Source: Christensenella sp. UBA4379 (GTDB lineage Bacteria; Bacillota; Clostridia; Christensenellales; Aristaeellaceae). From it: a stretch of 25,594 nt of DNA. Numbering within the stretch: the stretch's first letter is position 1; each line of letters starts with the position of its first letter. Positions 14,516-21,240 of this stretch are shown here, in pieces. The position numbers were made by a program, and so were the translations under genes. The notes beneath the pieces were generated by a model. That model was not told the origin of the DNA. It worked only from the letters and a program-made list of their open reading frames with translations, and searched no databases. The stretch lies in the NCBI GenBank assembly GCA_002391225.1, contig DGRV01000045.1, forward strand, positions 1-25,594, written 5' to 3'.

Positions 14516-15154
14516 ATGAAAACCATCCTCCTGAACGGCAGCCCCAGAAAGAACTGGAATACCGCCCTGCTGCTGAAGGAAGCGCAAAAGGGCGCGGAAT
14601 CCGTCGGGGCTGAAACCGAGTATATCGATTTGTTTGACCTTTCCTACACCGGCTGCCGCTCCTGCCTGGCGTGCAAAAGAAAGGGGGCCGAGCGGTGCAG
14701 GTGCTTCTGGAAGGATGACCTTTCCCCCGTCCTTGACCGCATCTTCGCGGCCGACGCCCTTCTGATCGGTTCCCCGATCTATCTGGGCGACGTCACCAGC
14801 CAGGTGCACGGGCTGATCGAACGGCTTCATTTCTGCGCCCTGTCCTATGACGATTATTCCAACTACTTTACCGGGAAAGTCAACACCGGCATCTTCCTGA
14901 CCATGAACGCGTCCAAAACCTATTATAATCTTGCGTACAGGAAAAAGGCCAAGGAAATCGCAGACTGCTTCCAGGCGCTGAATGGGACCGTCGAAGTGTA
15001 CGCCTGCTGCGATACCCTCCAGGTGAATGATTACAGCAAATACGACATGGCCAGCTTCAGCGAGGAGCACAAACGGGCTTCCCGGGAAAAGCAGTTCCCG
15101 CTGGATCTGGAGAAAGCCTTCCAGATGGGGGCACGGCTCAGCGGCGGACAATGA
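14516..15154 (+). CDS. Flavodoxin-fold NAD(P)H-dependent oxidoreductase (iron-sulfur flavoprotein-like)
   Basis: ATG 14516 follows GGAG by 8 bases and gives MKTILLNGSPRKNWNTALLL, the FMN phosphate-binding loop of the NADPH-dependent FMN reductase/flavodoxin-2 family; an in-frame ATG eight codons earlier has no ribosome site. The product has 212 residues. CRSCLACKRKGAERCRC around residue 50 is a Cys cluster seen in this family, sometimes as a remnant or variant of the [4Fe-4S] site of iron-sulfur flavoproteins. ALLIGSPIYLGDVTSQVHGLIER is the second flavin-contact segment. A cytoplasmic electron-transfer or quinone-reductase role is expected. It sits next to another FMN enzyme, so the pair may respond to electrophile or redox stress (inference). 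Confidence 0.85.
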   Translation: MKTILLNGSPRKNWNTALLLKEAQKGAESVGAETEYIDLFDLSYTGCRSCLACKRKGAERCRCFWKDDLSPVLDRIFAADALLIGSPIYLGDVTSQVHGLIERLHFCALSYDDYSNYFTGKVNTGIFLTMNASKTYYNLAYRKKAKEIADCFQALNGTVEVYACCDTLQVNDYSKYDMASFSEEHKRASREKQFPLDLEKAFQMGARLSGGQ

Positions 15155-15169
15155 ACGATCCTTTCGGGA

Positions 15170-15194
15170 AAAGCGTTTTCTTTGCTCACGCTTT
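15170..15194. terminator. Short hairpin at the convergent gene ends
   Basis: AAAGCG (15170-15175) pairs with CGCTTT (15189-15194). It overlaps the stop codon of the minus-strand gene (15186-15188). A T-rich tail follows on the plus strand. Confidence 0.35.
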
Positions 15195-18100
15195 GATTTT
15201 CTCTAAGCCCTGATATCCAAGCCTCGTCAGGCGGTGGCAGTAATCGTCGCTGCGTTTCTGAATATCGTCCTGGTAGACCTCCAGCTCCGGCATGGAAACG
15301 GCGAAGAAATCATAGTCCACTTTATCAAAGATGTGCCTTTCGCCAAAGATGATCAGCTGGTGGAAGCTCTTTTTCGCCTTCTCCAGGTCGCCCAGGGCGG
15401 CATAGGCCAGGCCCTGGTAATAGATGTAATCCGACGGCTGATCGTTGTAATACCGGACCGGTTCGGGCATTTGGGAACCGGCGGTGGCCTTTTCAAAGCA
15501 GGCTTTCGCCCGGGCTTCGTCCTTCATCATCCGGTACGCGCAGCCCATCACATAAAAGGCCCGGTTGTCCGGCACGTTTTCCAGCTTGCCTTCCCCCAGG
15601 TTTTCGGGATAGGCGAGGGTGCGCTCTGCGTAGCGCAAGGCGTCCTCTGGCTTTCCGTCCTGCAATGCCCTGTCCGCCAGGGCAAACAGGGCGTTTTTGT
15701 ATTCGTCCGCCACCTTGCCCTCGCCGCCTTCCCACACATGAAAGGTATAATGCGTCAGCAGATCCAGGGCTTTTTCGTGCTGGCCGTCCTGGTTCAGCAG
15801 GGCCGCATAGGCAAGCATCAGAGCGCTGCGGTCGGGAATCAAATCCTCATGCGCTTCCAGGATGGCCAGGCGTTCCCGCACCGGGCGTTCCAGACGCTTG
15901 AGAAGCTGCTCCTGCTCCAACAGGAAACGGCTGTTCTCCGGCTCCAGCCTGCACGCCTCCGCGATTTCCGGGGCGGCCAGATTTCTGTCCCCGTGATTAT
16001 AATAGGCAATGGAGAGATTCCGGTGCGCGGGAGCAAGACCGGGCAGCTGCGCAACCGCCGCCTGCCAGTGCTTCACGGCTTCTTCATATTGCTTTTTATC
16101 ATAGAGCAGTTCGCCCAGGAAATAGTGGGCCTTGGGGGCGGCGGGCAGCAGGAAAATCCCATATTCCAGCATCAGCTTTTCTTCCACCCTGCTGGGGAAG
16201 CACAGGTCGGTGGACATAGCTTCGGCCTTTTCCGCGTCCATCCTGGCGGCCTCTGCCCGGCACAAGCGCCCTTCCGCGTATGCCCTGGCGTAATACTTCA
16301 TGGGGCTTTCCGCCGGACAGGCGGACAGGAGGTCCGCCGCGTCCTCCAAGAAGCCAAAGCCGATCAGCTCGTAGGCCGCGTTCAGATATTCCTCGATCCG
16401 CCCGCCCGTGGCTTTGTTAAAGGCCGCCTGGTCAGCGCCGCGCCACAAGAGAGACGGGTACAGCGGATCGACGGCCAGGCTCTCTTGAAGGAAACGCCGA
16501 TACTCGGCACTCTCCTTCTCCATATGCGCCAGGATGGAGGCCTTTAAACTGCGGGCCTTCATGTTATGCCAGCCCCGCAGCAGGCTTTCGTCGGCGAATG
16601 GGAGTGCCTGCTTTAAATTGCCCTGTTTTACACAGATGCAGGCCAGATGGAAATAGGCCGCTCCCGCCGTTTCAGCGCTCCAGGTCGCCTTAAAGAAGGC
16701 GTCGTAGGCTTTCGGCAGTTGATTCAGCAGTTCCAGGGCCAGCCCCAGGTTGTAGTACGCCTCCCCCGCGTAAGGGTTGGGATTGCGCCAGGTCTGCTTT
16801 TTGATGGCCGCCCGGAAATAAGGAAGGCTTTCCTCCATCCGCCCGGCGCGCAGCAGATATAGGCCGTAGGCGTTGTTCAGGCGAATATCCGTCGGGTCCC
16901 GACGGAGGCCCTCCAGATAGTAATCCGCAGGCTGGAAGGTGGCGTGGCGGTACTGCTCCAGATGCTGGCCGGCCAGGTACAATTCTTCCAGAGACTGGAT
17001 TTCACCGGGCCGCTTCAAAGCATCGGCGGGCTCTGGAATCGGCCTGTTTTCTCTCACGTATTCTCTGTATTCGCAGAGGACGCCGCCCTTTTCATCATAT
17101 ACCGCGACCTTATAATCGCGCAGCCCCTCCACCGTATCCACAAAGGCGGCCAGGGGGCTCAGATCAGCCGTCTTCCGATAGATTTCCCTGTCCCCCGCCC
17201 ACAGCACGATGCAGGCGTTCTGATACTCCCCGGTCGCATAGACCTTGATACGGGCCTTTGCCGCCCGCCGTTCAGCGGCTTCGTTCGCTTCCCTGCTGGC
17301 GGCAAAGGGATCGGGCTCAATGACCGCCCCGTTTTCGTCCAGGAAGTCCACGCCCAGGATCACGTCCTTGGTAGCGTTGCTGACCCGCCCCACGGTTTTA
17401 TAGGGCATGAAATACTGGACAAAGCTCTTTTCCTCCTGGGGCTTGAGCCAGGTAAAGTCCGGCTGATTGTCGCAGTACACCCCGGTCATCAGCTCGATAT
17501 AAGGACCGTCCTCGTCGGTCAGGTTCCTGTCCCAGGTCCGGCCGAAATCGCCGCAGCCCCAGGTCCACTGCTTCTTGCCCGGGCTGATGTGATGATCGGC
17601 CACGTGCAGCAGGCCCGCGTCCCTGCCTTCGTCAAAGTTGCCCACAAAGTCAAAGTCGGAATGAGCCGCCATGTAGGAGGTAGGCACCTTGATGTTCTTA
17701 TACCGGGAAATGTCCACGCCGGCGGAATAATCCGCTTTATAGTATTCGCCGGTGGCAATGGGGAAGGTCGAAACCGCCCGCTTGCCATGATCCATCACAG
17801 CGTTTACGTCCGGCGGAAATACGGAAAAGGTATTGTCGTTCACGCTCACCGCCGGGTTGGCCCACCAAAGGAAGGTCTGAGGATAGTCGGTGGGGTTAAA
17901 GAGCCTACCTTTGATCTCGATATAGGCTTTATCGGGATACAGGGTCATGGCGGCGTTTCCCTTGGTGCCGTTGATGCGGTCGGTCTCGCCGATGATCACC
18001 GTGGCGGAGCCATCCTCGTTTTCGGTAAAGGTATAGTCCACCGGCATAAAGGTGGAAGGCCGGTGGTGCTGAGGCCAGTTGAATTCGATGCCGCCGGAGA

Positions 18101-18431
18101 TCCACGGCCCGGCCAGCCCCACCAGCGCGGGCTTAATCACACGGTTATAATAGACGAAATCATAATGGTTGGTCTTGTCCAGCGCCCGCTGGATACGTCC
18201 GCCCAGCTCCGGGAGGATCATCACATAGAGGTAATCGTTCTCCAGAATCACCGCCCGATAGTCCACATCTTCCCTGGTGTCGCTGATCTTTTCGCAGATC
18301 GGCAAAGGATAGACCTTCCCCGTCGACCCCTGATACGCCCGTTTCTCAATAAACAGCGGGTTCTTTTCCAGACTGCCTGCCCTGTAGGTGGGAATGGTCA
18401 CCATCTTTTCGTACACCAATGTCTTTTTCAT
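15186..18431 (-). CDS. DUF5107 domain protein with C-terminal tetratricopeptide repeats
   Basis: ATG 18429-18431 is chosen because AAGGAG lies 8 bases upstream; an in-frame ATG 13 codons earlier has none. The product has 1081 residues and no signal peptide. Residues ~20-350 match the DUF5107 family as I remember it: GKVYPLPICEKISD, YLYVMILPELGGRIQRALDK, GLAGPWISGGIEFNWPQHHR and YPQTFLWWANPAVSVNDN. The fold is thought to resemble galactose mutarotase and glycosidase beta-sandwich domains. From about residue 470 to the end there are repeated TPR units (for example AYYNLGLALELLNQLPKAYD and AHRNLSIAYYNHGDRNLA). Such proteins are frequent in gut bacteria beside sugar-utilisation genes, but the substrate is not known. 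It has its own promoter at 18495-18522. Confidence 0.85.
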   Translation of the reverse strand: MKKTLVYEKMVTIPTYRAGSLEKNPLFIEKRAYQGSTGKVYPLPICEKISDTREDVDYRAVILENDYLYVMILPELGGRIQRALDKTNHYDFVYYNRVIKPALVGLAGPWISGGIEFNWPQHHRPSTFMPVDYTFTENEDGSATVIIGETDRINGTKGNAAMTLYPDKAYIEIKGRLFNPTDYPQTFLWWANPAVSVNDNTFSVFPPDVNAVMDHGKRAVSTFPIATGEYYKADYSAGVDISRYKNIKVPTSYMAAHSDFDFVGNFDEGRDAGLLHVADHHISPGKKQWTWGCGDFGRTWDRNLTDEDGPYIELMTGVYCDNQPDFTWLKPQEEKSFVQYFMPYKTVGRVSNATKDVILGVDFLDENGAVIEPDPFAASREANEAAERRAAKARIKVYATGEYQNACIVLWAGDREIYRKTADLSPLAAFVDTVEGLRDYKVAVYDEKGGVLCEYREYVRENRPIPEPADALKRPGEIQSLEELYLAGQHLEQYRHATFQPADYYLEGLRRDPTDIRLNNAYGLYLLRAGRMEESLPYFRAAIKKQTWRNPNPYAGEAYYNLGLALELLNQLPKAYDAFFKATWSAETAGAAYFHLACICVKQGNLKQALPFADESLLRGWHNMKARSLKASILAHMEKESAEYRRFLQESLAVDPLYPSLLWRGADQAAFNKATGGRIEEYLNAAYELIGFGFLEDAADLLSACPAESPMKYYARAYAEGRLCRAEAARMDAEKAEAMSTDLCFPSRVEEKLMLEYGIFLLPAAPKAHYFLGELLYDKKQYEEAVKHWQAAVAQLPGLAPAHRNLSIAYYNHGDRNLAAPEIAEACRLEPENSRFLLEQEQLLKRLERPVRERLAILEAHEDLIPDRSALMLAYAALLNQDGQHEKALDLLTHYTFHVWEGGEGKVADEYKNALFALADRALQDGKPEDALRYAERTLAYPENLGEGKLENVPDNRAFYVMGCAYRMMKDEARAKACFEKATAGSQMPEPVRYYNDQPSDYIYYQGLAYAALGDLEKAKKSFHQLIIFGERHIFDKVDYDFFAVSMPELEVYQDDIQKRSDDYCHRLTRLGYQGLEKIKA

Positions 18432-18494
18432 GGAAATCACTCCTTGCGGATATATGCATATTTCAATCAAGCGATTTTCAGATGATACACTATC

Positions 18495-18522
18495 ATTATA
18501 CCCGTAAAAACCGCAAAAGCAA
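18495..18522 (-). promoter_or_regulatory. Promoter of the DUF5107-TPR gene
   Basis: Minus strand TTGCTT (complement of 18517-18522), a 16-base spacer and TATAAT (complement of 18495-18500), about 65 bases before the start codon. Confidence 0.55.
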
Positions 18523-18574
18523 GATCAACCGCTACGCGGTTCGCGGCCTTCAATGAAAGTTTTCACCGAAAAAC

Positions 18575-18603
18575 TTGCTTTTTTGAACCTGTTATGTTAT
18601 GAT
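18575..18603 (+). promoter_or_regulatory. Promoter of the tRNA-Leu gene
   Basis: TTGCTT (18575-18580), 17 bases, TATGAT (18598-18603). The tRNA begins 12 bases later. Confidence 0.65.
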
Positions 18604-18614
18604 AACCATGCTGT

Positions 18615-18696
18615 GGCGGCATGGCGGAATGGCAGACGCACCGCACTCAAAATGCGGCGGGAAACCGTGTCGGTTCAAGTCCGACTGCCGCTACCA
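18615..18696 (+). tRNA. tRNA-Leu (anticodon CAA)
   Basis: The 7-base acceptor arm GGCGGCA (18615-18621) pairs with TGCCGCT (one G-T pair), followed by A and an encoded CCA (18694-18696). The D region TGGCGGAATGGCAGACGC is typical of leucine tRNAs. The anticodon stem CCGCA/TGCGG (18641-18657) encloses CTCAAAA with anticodon CAA at 18648-18650. The T arm is GTCGG-TTCAAGT-CCGAC. The 82-base length fits a class II tRNA with a short variable arm. It is probably the integration target of the adjacent element. Confidence 0.95.
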
Positions 18697-18701
18697 TTTT
18701 T

Positions 18702-18727
18702 CGCAGATCTTCGGATCTGCGTTTTTT
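18702..18727 (+). terminator. tRNA terminator
   Basis: CGCAGATC-TTCG-GATCTGCG (18702-18721) is a perfect 8-base stem with a stable tetraloop, followed by six T. It lies 5 bases after the CCA end. Confidence 0.9.
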
Positions 18728-18780
18728 GTTGTGGTATCAGGCGTTTTGGTTTCCCGCCGCAAAATAGACTTTGGTATTTA

Positions 18781-18822
18781 TTACGAAAATATTACGAAAA
18801 TGGATGTGGTTGGTTACGAAAA
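18781..18822. repeat. Three phased direct repeats at the element end
   Basis: TTACGAAAA occurs at 18781-18789, 18792-18800 and 18814-18822. The starts are 11 and 22 bases apart, so all lie on one face of the helix. The position between the tRNA target and the integrase gene fits arm-type integrase or excisionase binding sites. That function is inferred. Confidence 0.6.
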
Positions 18823-18846
18823 CGCCTGATCACTCAGGCGTTTTCG
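18817..18846. terminator. Bidirectional terminator overlapping the integrase stop codon
   Basis: The 13-base arms 18817-18829 and 18834-18846 are perfect complements around the loop TCAC, with GTTTTCG at each outer side. The minus-strand integrase stop (18830-18832) is inside the loop. Confidence 0.75.
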
Positions 18847-20080
18847 CCAAATTTTTTGGATATGGAGCGTCCGACAGATTGGCCAGCTGTTTATTGAATT
18901 CTGAGACCTTCTGCATGTCGCGTTTCGTTTGTTCAAACTCCGCGTTCATATACTGGTGTCTGGTAAATTCAGCATCAGTATGGCCGGAAATCAAATCAAT
19001 AGATTTGCTGCTGGCGCCAACTTTGTCCAGAGTGTTAGCCAGTGTATGCCGCCCGATATGAGCGGTATATCTTGGCAGGTTGTGCGCCTCCAGTACCATG
19101 GCAAACTCATCTGCAAGATGTCGATAGGCACTGGCAGAGATCGGCTGGGAGCCATCTTTGTTTTTGCGTTTCTGTCGCAAAATGTAGCCGTTCTTTTGGT
19201 CAAGCTGCCTGAGAATCGGTACTGCCCAATCCTGAAATGGTATTAGGCGCTGGCCTGCCTCGGTTTTAGTGGTCTTGATGGTGGGCTGGTTGTTATGCCA
19301 AGTGACAGCTTCGGTGATCACAAAGCAGCCCTTTTTCCAGTCTATATCTTCCCACTTTAGCGCAGCAATTTCCTGAGCGCGCATGCCGGACGAAAGACTG
19401 ATAGTTGCCCACACTTTGACCATCGGATCCTGGATCTCGGGCAGCAGAGCAATCATAGCGCCCTGCGCAGTCTCTGTAGATCCTTTGCGTTTCGGTGCAG
19501 GCAGGGCGTTGTTCTTGATTTTTACGACCGGGTTACGCTGGATATATCCGGCGATCATCGCCCTGTCCATTATTTTCTTCATGGTGTCGAGCAGGTGTTT
19601 GAGCGTCTTATGGGAGTAAGTGCGGTGCGTGGCCGGGCTGATTTCTGCACTTTTCCGATTAGCAAAACGCTGCACGTCTGTCTGAGTGATCTGCGTAATA
19701 TCCATCTGCCCAAAGAAAGGAATTAAGTGTTTACGTACATACAGATAGAGCTTGCGTCTTGTCTCCTCAGTACAGCCCGTCTCGTAGACTTCCATGTATT
19801 CCTCTGCCCATTGGGCAAAGGTAAGCCTGGGCTGTTGGTTGACCATCTGGCCGAGAGCCATCGCATATGCATTCTGAGCGATCTCGCTGGCGTTGTTGCC
19901 CCGTAGATGCTGCGTACCGAGCATGGTCTGGATATAAGCATTTATCATATTAACTCCGATCTGACTGAATATGTCAGTTACGGCGCTTGCTTCGTTTCGG
20001 TTGTCAAGGTACGGCGGGAGTCTATCCCCGTCTTCAGTATAGGATGTCCGACTGTTCTTGTCAATATACGTATCGCTCAT
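18830..20080 (-). CDS. int: Tyrosine recombinase (integrase)
   Basis: The 416-residue protein starts at ATG 20078-20080 just after GGAGGGG. Residues ~85-180 form a SAM-like core-binding domain (LTFAQWAEEYMEVYE to RNPVVKI). The catalytic domain carries Arg234 (SGMRAQEIAALKWEDID), a Lys near 272, HIGRH (His341, Arg344), His367 (SGHTDAEFT) and the nucleophile Tyr377 (HQYMNAEF). It catalyses site-specific integration and excision, most likely at the adjacent tRNA-Leu. The N-terminal ~80 residues are not a recognised arm-binding domain. The coding DNA is less GC-rich than the genes to the left, which supports foreign origin. No excisionase gene is seen nearby. Confidence 0.95.
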   Translation of the reverse strand: MSDTYIDKNSRTSYTEDGDRLPPYLDNRNEASAVTDIFSQIGVNMINAYIQTMLGTQHLRGNNASEIAQNAYAMALGQMVNQQPRLTFAQWAEEYMEVYETGCTEETRRKLYLYVRKHLIPFFGQMDITQITQTDVQRFANRKSAEISPATHRTYSHKTLKHLLDTMKKIMDRAMIAGYIQRNPVVKIKNNALPAPKRKGSTETAQGAMIALLPEIQDPMVKVWATISLSSGMRAQEIAALKWEDIDWKKGCFVITEAVTWHNNQPTIKTTKTEAGQRLIPFQDWAVPILRQLDQKNGYILRQKRKNKDGSQPISASAYRHLADEFAMVLEAHNLPRYTAHIGRHTLANTLDKVGASSKSIDLISGHTDAEFTRHQYMNAEFEQTKRDMQKVSEFNKQLANLSDAPYPKNLAKTPE

Positions 20081-20271
20081 AAACCCCTCCAGATATTTTT
20101 TTCTTTAAAGTGCTGCCGAAATATGCGTTTTCGTCCGGTAAAATGTCCTGGTTTATCCCATTCACTTTGTTATTCAGTTAGATATTTCAGGTTAAAAACT
20201 CTCAGCGATTGACCAGAGTTGACTACCATATGCTTGTTGGGTTTAGTCAATTATGCTTGGTTTCCGCATAT
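20081..20271. promoter_or_regulatory. Leader region of the integrase gene
   Basis: This AT-rich 191-base stretch carries no gene. It has an inverted repeat TTGACTA (20219-20225) / TAGTCAA (20244-20250), and another TTGAC at 20209-20213. These are possible operator or recombinase-binding sites. No clean promoter is seen. Confidence 0.4.
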
Positions 20272-20492
20272 AAAAAAACCGTCCGAAGGCGACTGAAAAT
20301 GGGTTATGGATCCATATCCAGGAAAGTTCTATGCTCAAAAAAAGAAAACGCAGCAATTGCTGCGCTAAAGCCAGGATCTTGACTTCTGTTTGAAGTTTAG
20401 CACAAAAGACGTTTTAGGTCAAATTCGGAGAGTATGCTAGCTAAACTGAAACTATAGTTCCAGTTTACAACCAGCTCGACCCCATGAATATA
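20272..20492 (-). repeat. Structured intergenic repeat, copy A (upstream of integrase)
   Basis: This ~220-base block is a diverged copy of 24828-25050. In minus-strand order it holds a near-palindrome (20444-20465), a conserved stretch including GTGCTAAACTTCAAACAG, a small hairpin (AAGTCA/TGGCTT), a terminator hairpin with CGCAGCA-AT-TGCTGCG core (20349-20364) and a long T-run (complement of 20337-20348), an unconserved 40-base spacer, and a second TTCG-loop terminator (20272-20294). The layout looks like a small RNA or attenuated leader read on the minus strand. Confidence 0.6.
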
Positions 20493-20629
20493 TGTCAAAA
20501 CTAGTACCGATTGCTGTAATCAGGAAAAAGCATTATCTCAAACTAAATGTGGAATCTTCTGGCATATTAGAGTTGATTGGCGTAGCCATTTTCCCTCTAT
20601 GCGCTGAAAAGCAGCATCACTTTCTCTAA
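20492..20629 (+). CDS. Possible small ORF, unknown
   Basis: ATG 20492 opens a 45-residue frame (MSKLVPIAVIRKKHYLKLNV, then a hydrophobic segment GILELIGVAIFPL) ending at TAA 20627-20629, right at a T-tailed hairpin. There is no good ribosome site, and the start overlaps the end of repeat copy A. It may not be translated; the stretch may instead encode an RNA ending at the same terminator, convergent with the peptide gene at 20656. I do not recognise it. Confidence 0.25.
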   Translation: MSKLVPIAVIRKKHYLKLNVESSGILELIGVAIFPLCAEKQHHFL

Positions 20630-20646
20630 TGCTTTGCTTCTTTTTT
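20609..20646 (+). terminator. Plus-strand hairpin with T-run
   Basis: AAGCAGCAT (20609-20617) pairs with ATGCTTTGCTT (20629-20639) with a two-base bulge, followed by six T at 20641-20646. It shows that a plus-strand transcript probably ends here. Confidence 0.5.
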
Positions 20647-20655
20647 AGAATTCCA

Positions 20656-20736
20656 TTAACTGATAAAAGTTGTCATTTTTAGCAGTTCAATAATAACAAA
20701 GATCGGCAATAGAATCAAGCAAATGATTAGCCACAT
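20656..20736 (-). CDS. 26-residue hydrophobic peptide, type I toxin-like
   Basis: ATG 20734-20736, behind AAAGGATGG, encodes 26 residues beginning MWLIICLILLPIFVIIELL and ending with a short polar tail (KMTTFIS). It is one transmembrane helix with a central LPIFV. The size, single helix and Pro in the helix resemble Fst/Ldr-type type I toxins (Fst has a PIFVG segment), but the charged tail is short. A longer in-frame reading from 20856 exists without a ribosome site. A plus-strand T-tailed hairpin ends just past its 3' end, as expected if an overlapping antitoxin RNA exists. It could equally be a chance frame in AT-rich DNA. Confidence 0.4.
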   Translation of the reverse strand: MWLIICLILLPIFVIIELLKMTTFIS

Positions 20737-20945
20737 TTTATTCCATCCTTTCCGCGGGAATATCATAAACAGTTTCTCTACCAAAAGTACCTTACAGATG
20801 TTTGAGTTTTTTGCGTTAGAGAAGGACAAAATGACCACGACCAGTATTGCTTTCAAGAGTTCGGGGGGTGCGTATGTTCAACTCACACACAGTACATTCC
20901 ACGAATTCTATAATATCTCCTTATATTTCCACCATCGTTTCCTAA

Positions 20946-21240
20946 TGTGTCTTTGAAGATGTCGTCAACTTACAAAATGCTTTTCAGCAGTCTGCCATGA
21001 GTATAACAGTTGCTGTTCAGCATGGAGACAGGATTATTCCCGTTGTTTCTGCCGGGTATTATCTTAAGGTTGATTCAGTTGATCCGGAGACAGAAAAGAA
21101 AAACACTTGTTTCAAACGTCGCCCTGTAAAATGGGAGAATGATGGAAACACAATTGGCTTGCCAACATCAGAAAAAACACTTGTAAAATACCCTGTTGGC
21201 AACACAAAGCTTCAGTTTGATATAACACTCCGCATGACAA
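20946..21240 (+). pseudogene. Fragment of an unknown protein gene
   Basis: The frame is open from 20946 and reads FEDVVNLQNAFQQSAMSITV, then HGDRIIPVVSAGYYLKVDS, with a balanced, protein-like composition including before the first ATG (20997). That suggests the 3' part of a gene whose start is lost. There is no ribosome site at 20997. After about 21240 the frame continues on the plus strand only as the antisense of the phage-tail-like gene, so the original end is lost too. I cannot name the family. Confidence 0.35.

Noticed and set aside
16944..18485. Long plus-strand frames opposite the DUF5107-TPR gene (also 15234-16547)
   Set aside because: The minus strand has recognised DUF5107 and TPR sequence; the plus-strand frames have shadow-type composition and no ribosome sites.
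18781..18822. Direct repeats as a CRISPR array
   Set aside because: The unit is only 9 bases with 2-13 base gaps; there are no spacers of CRISPR size and no cas genes.
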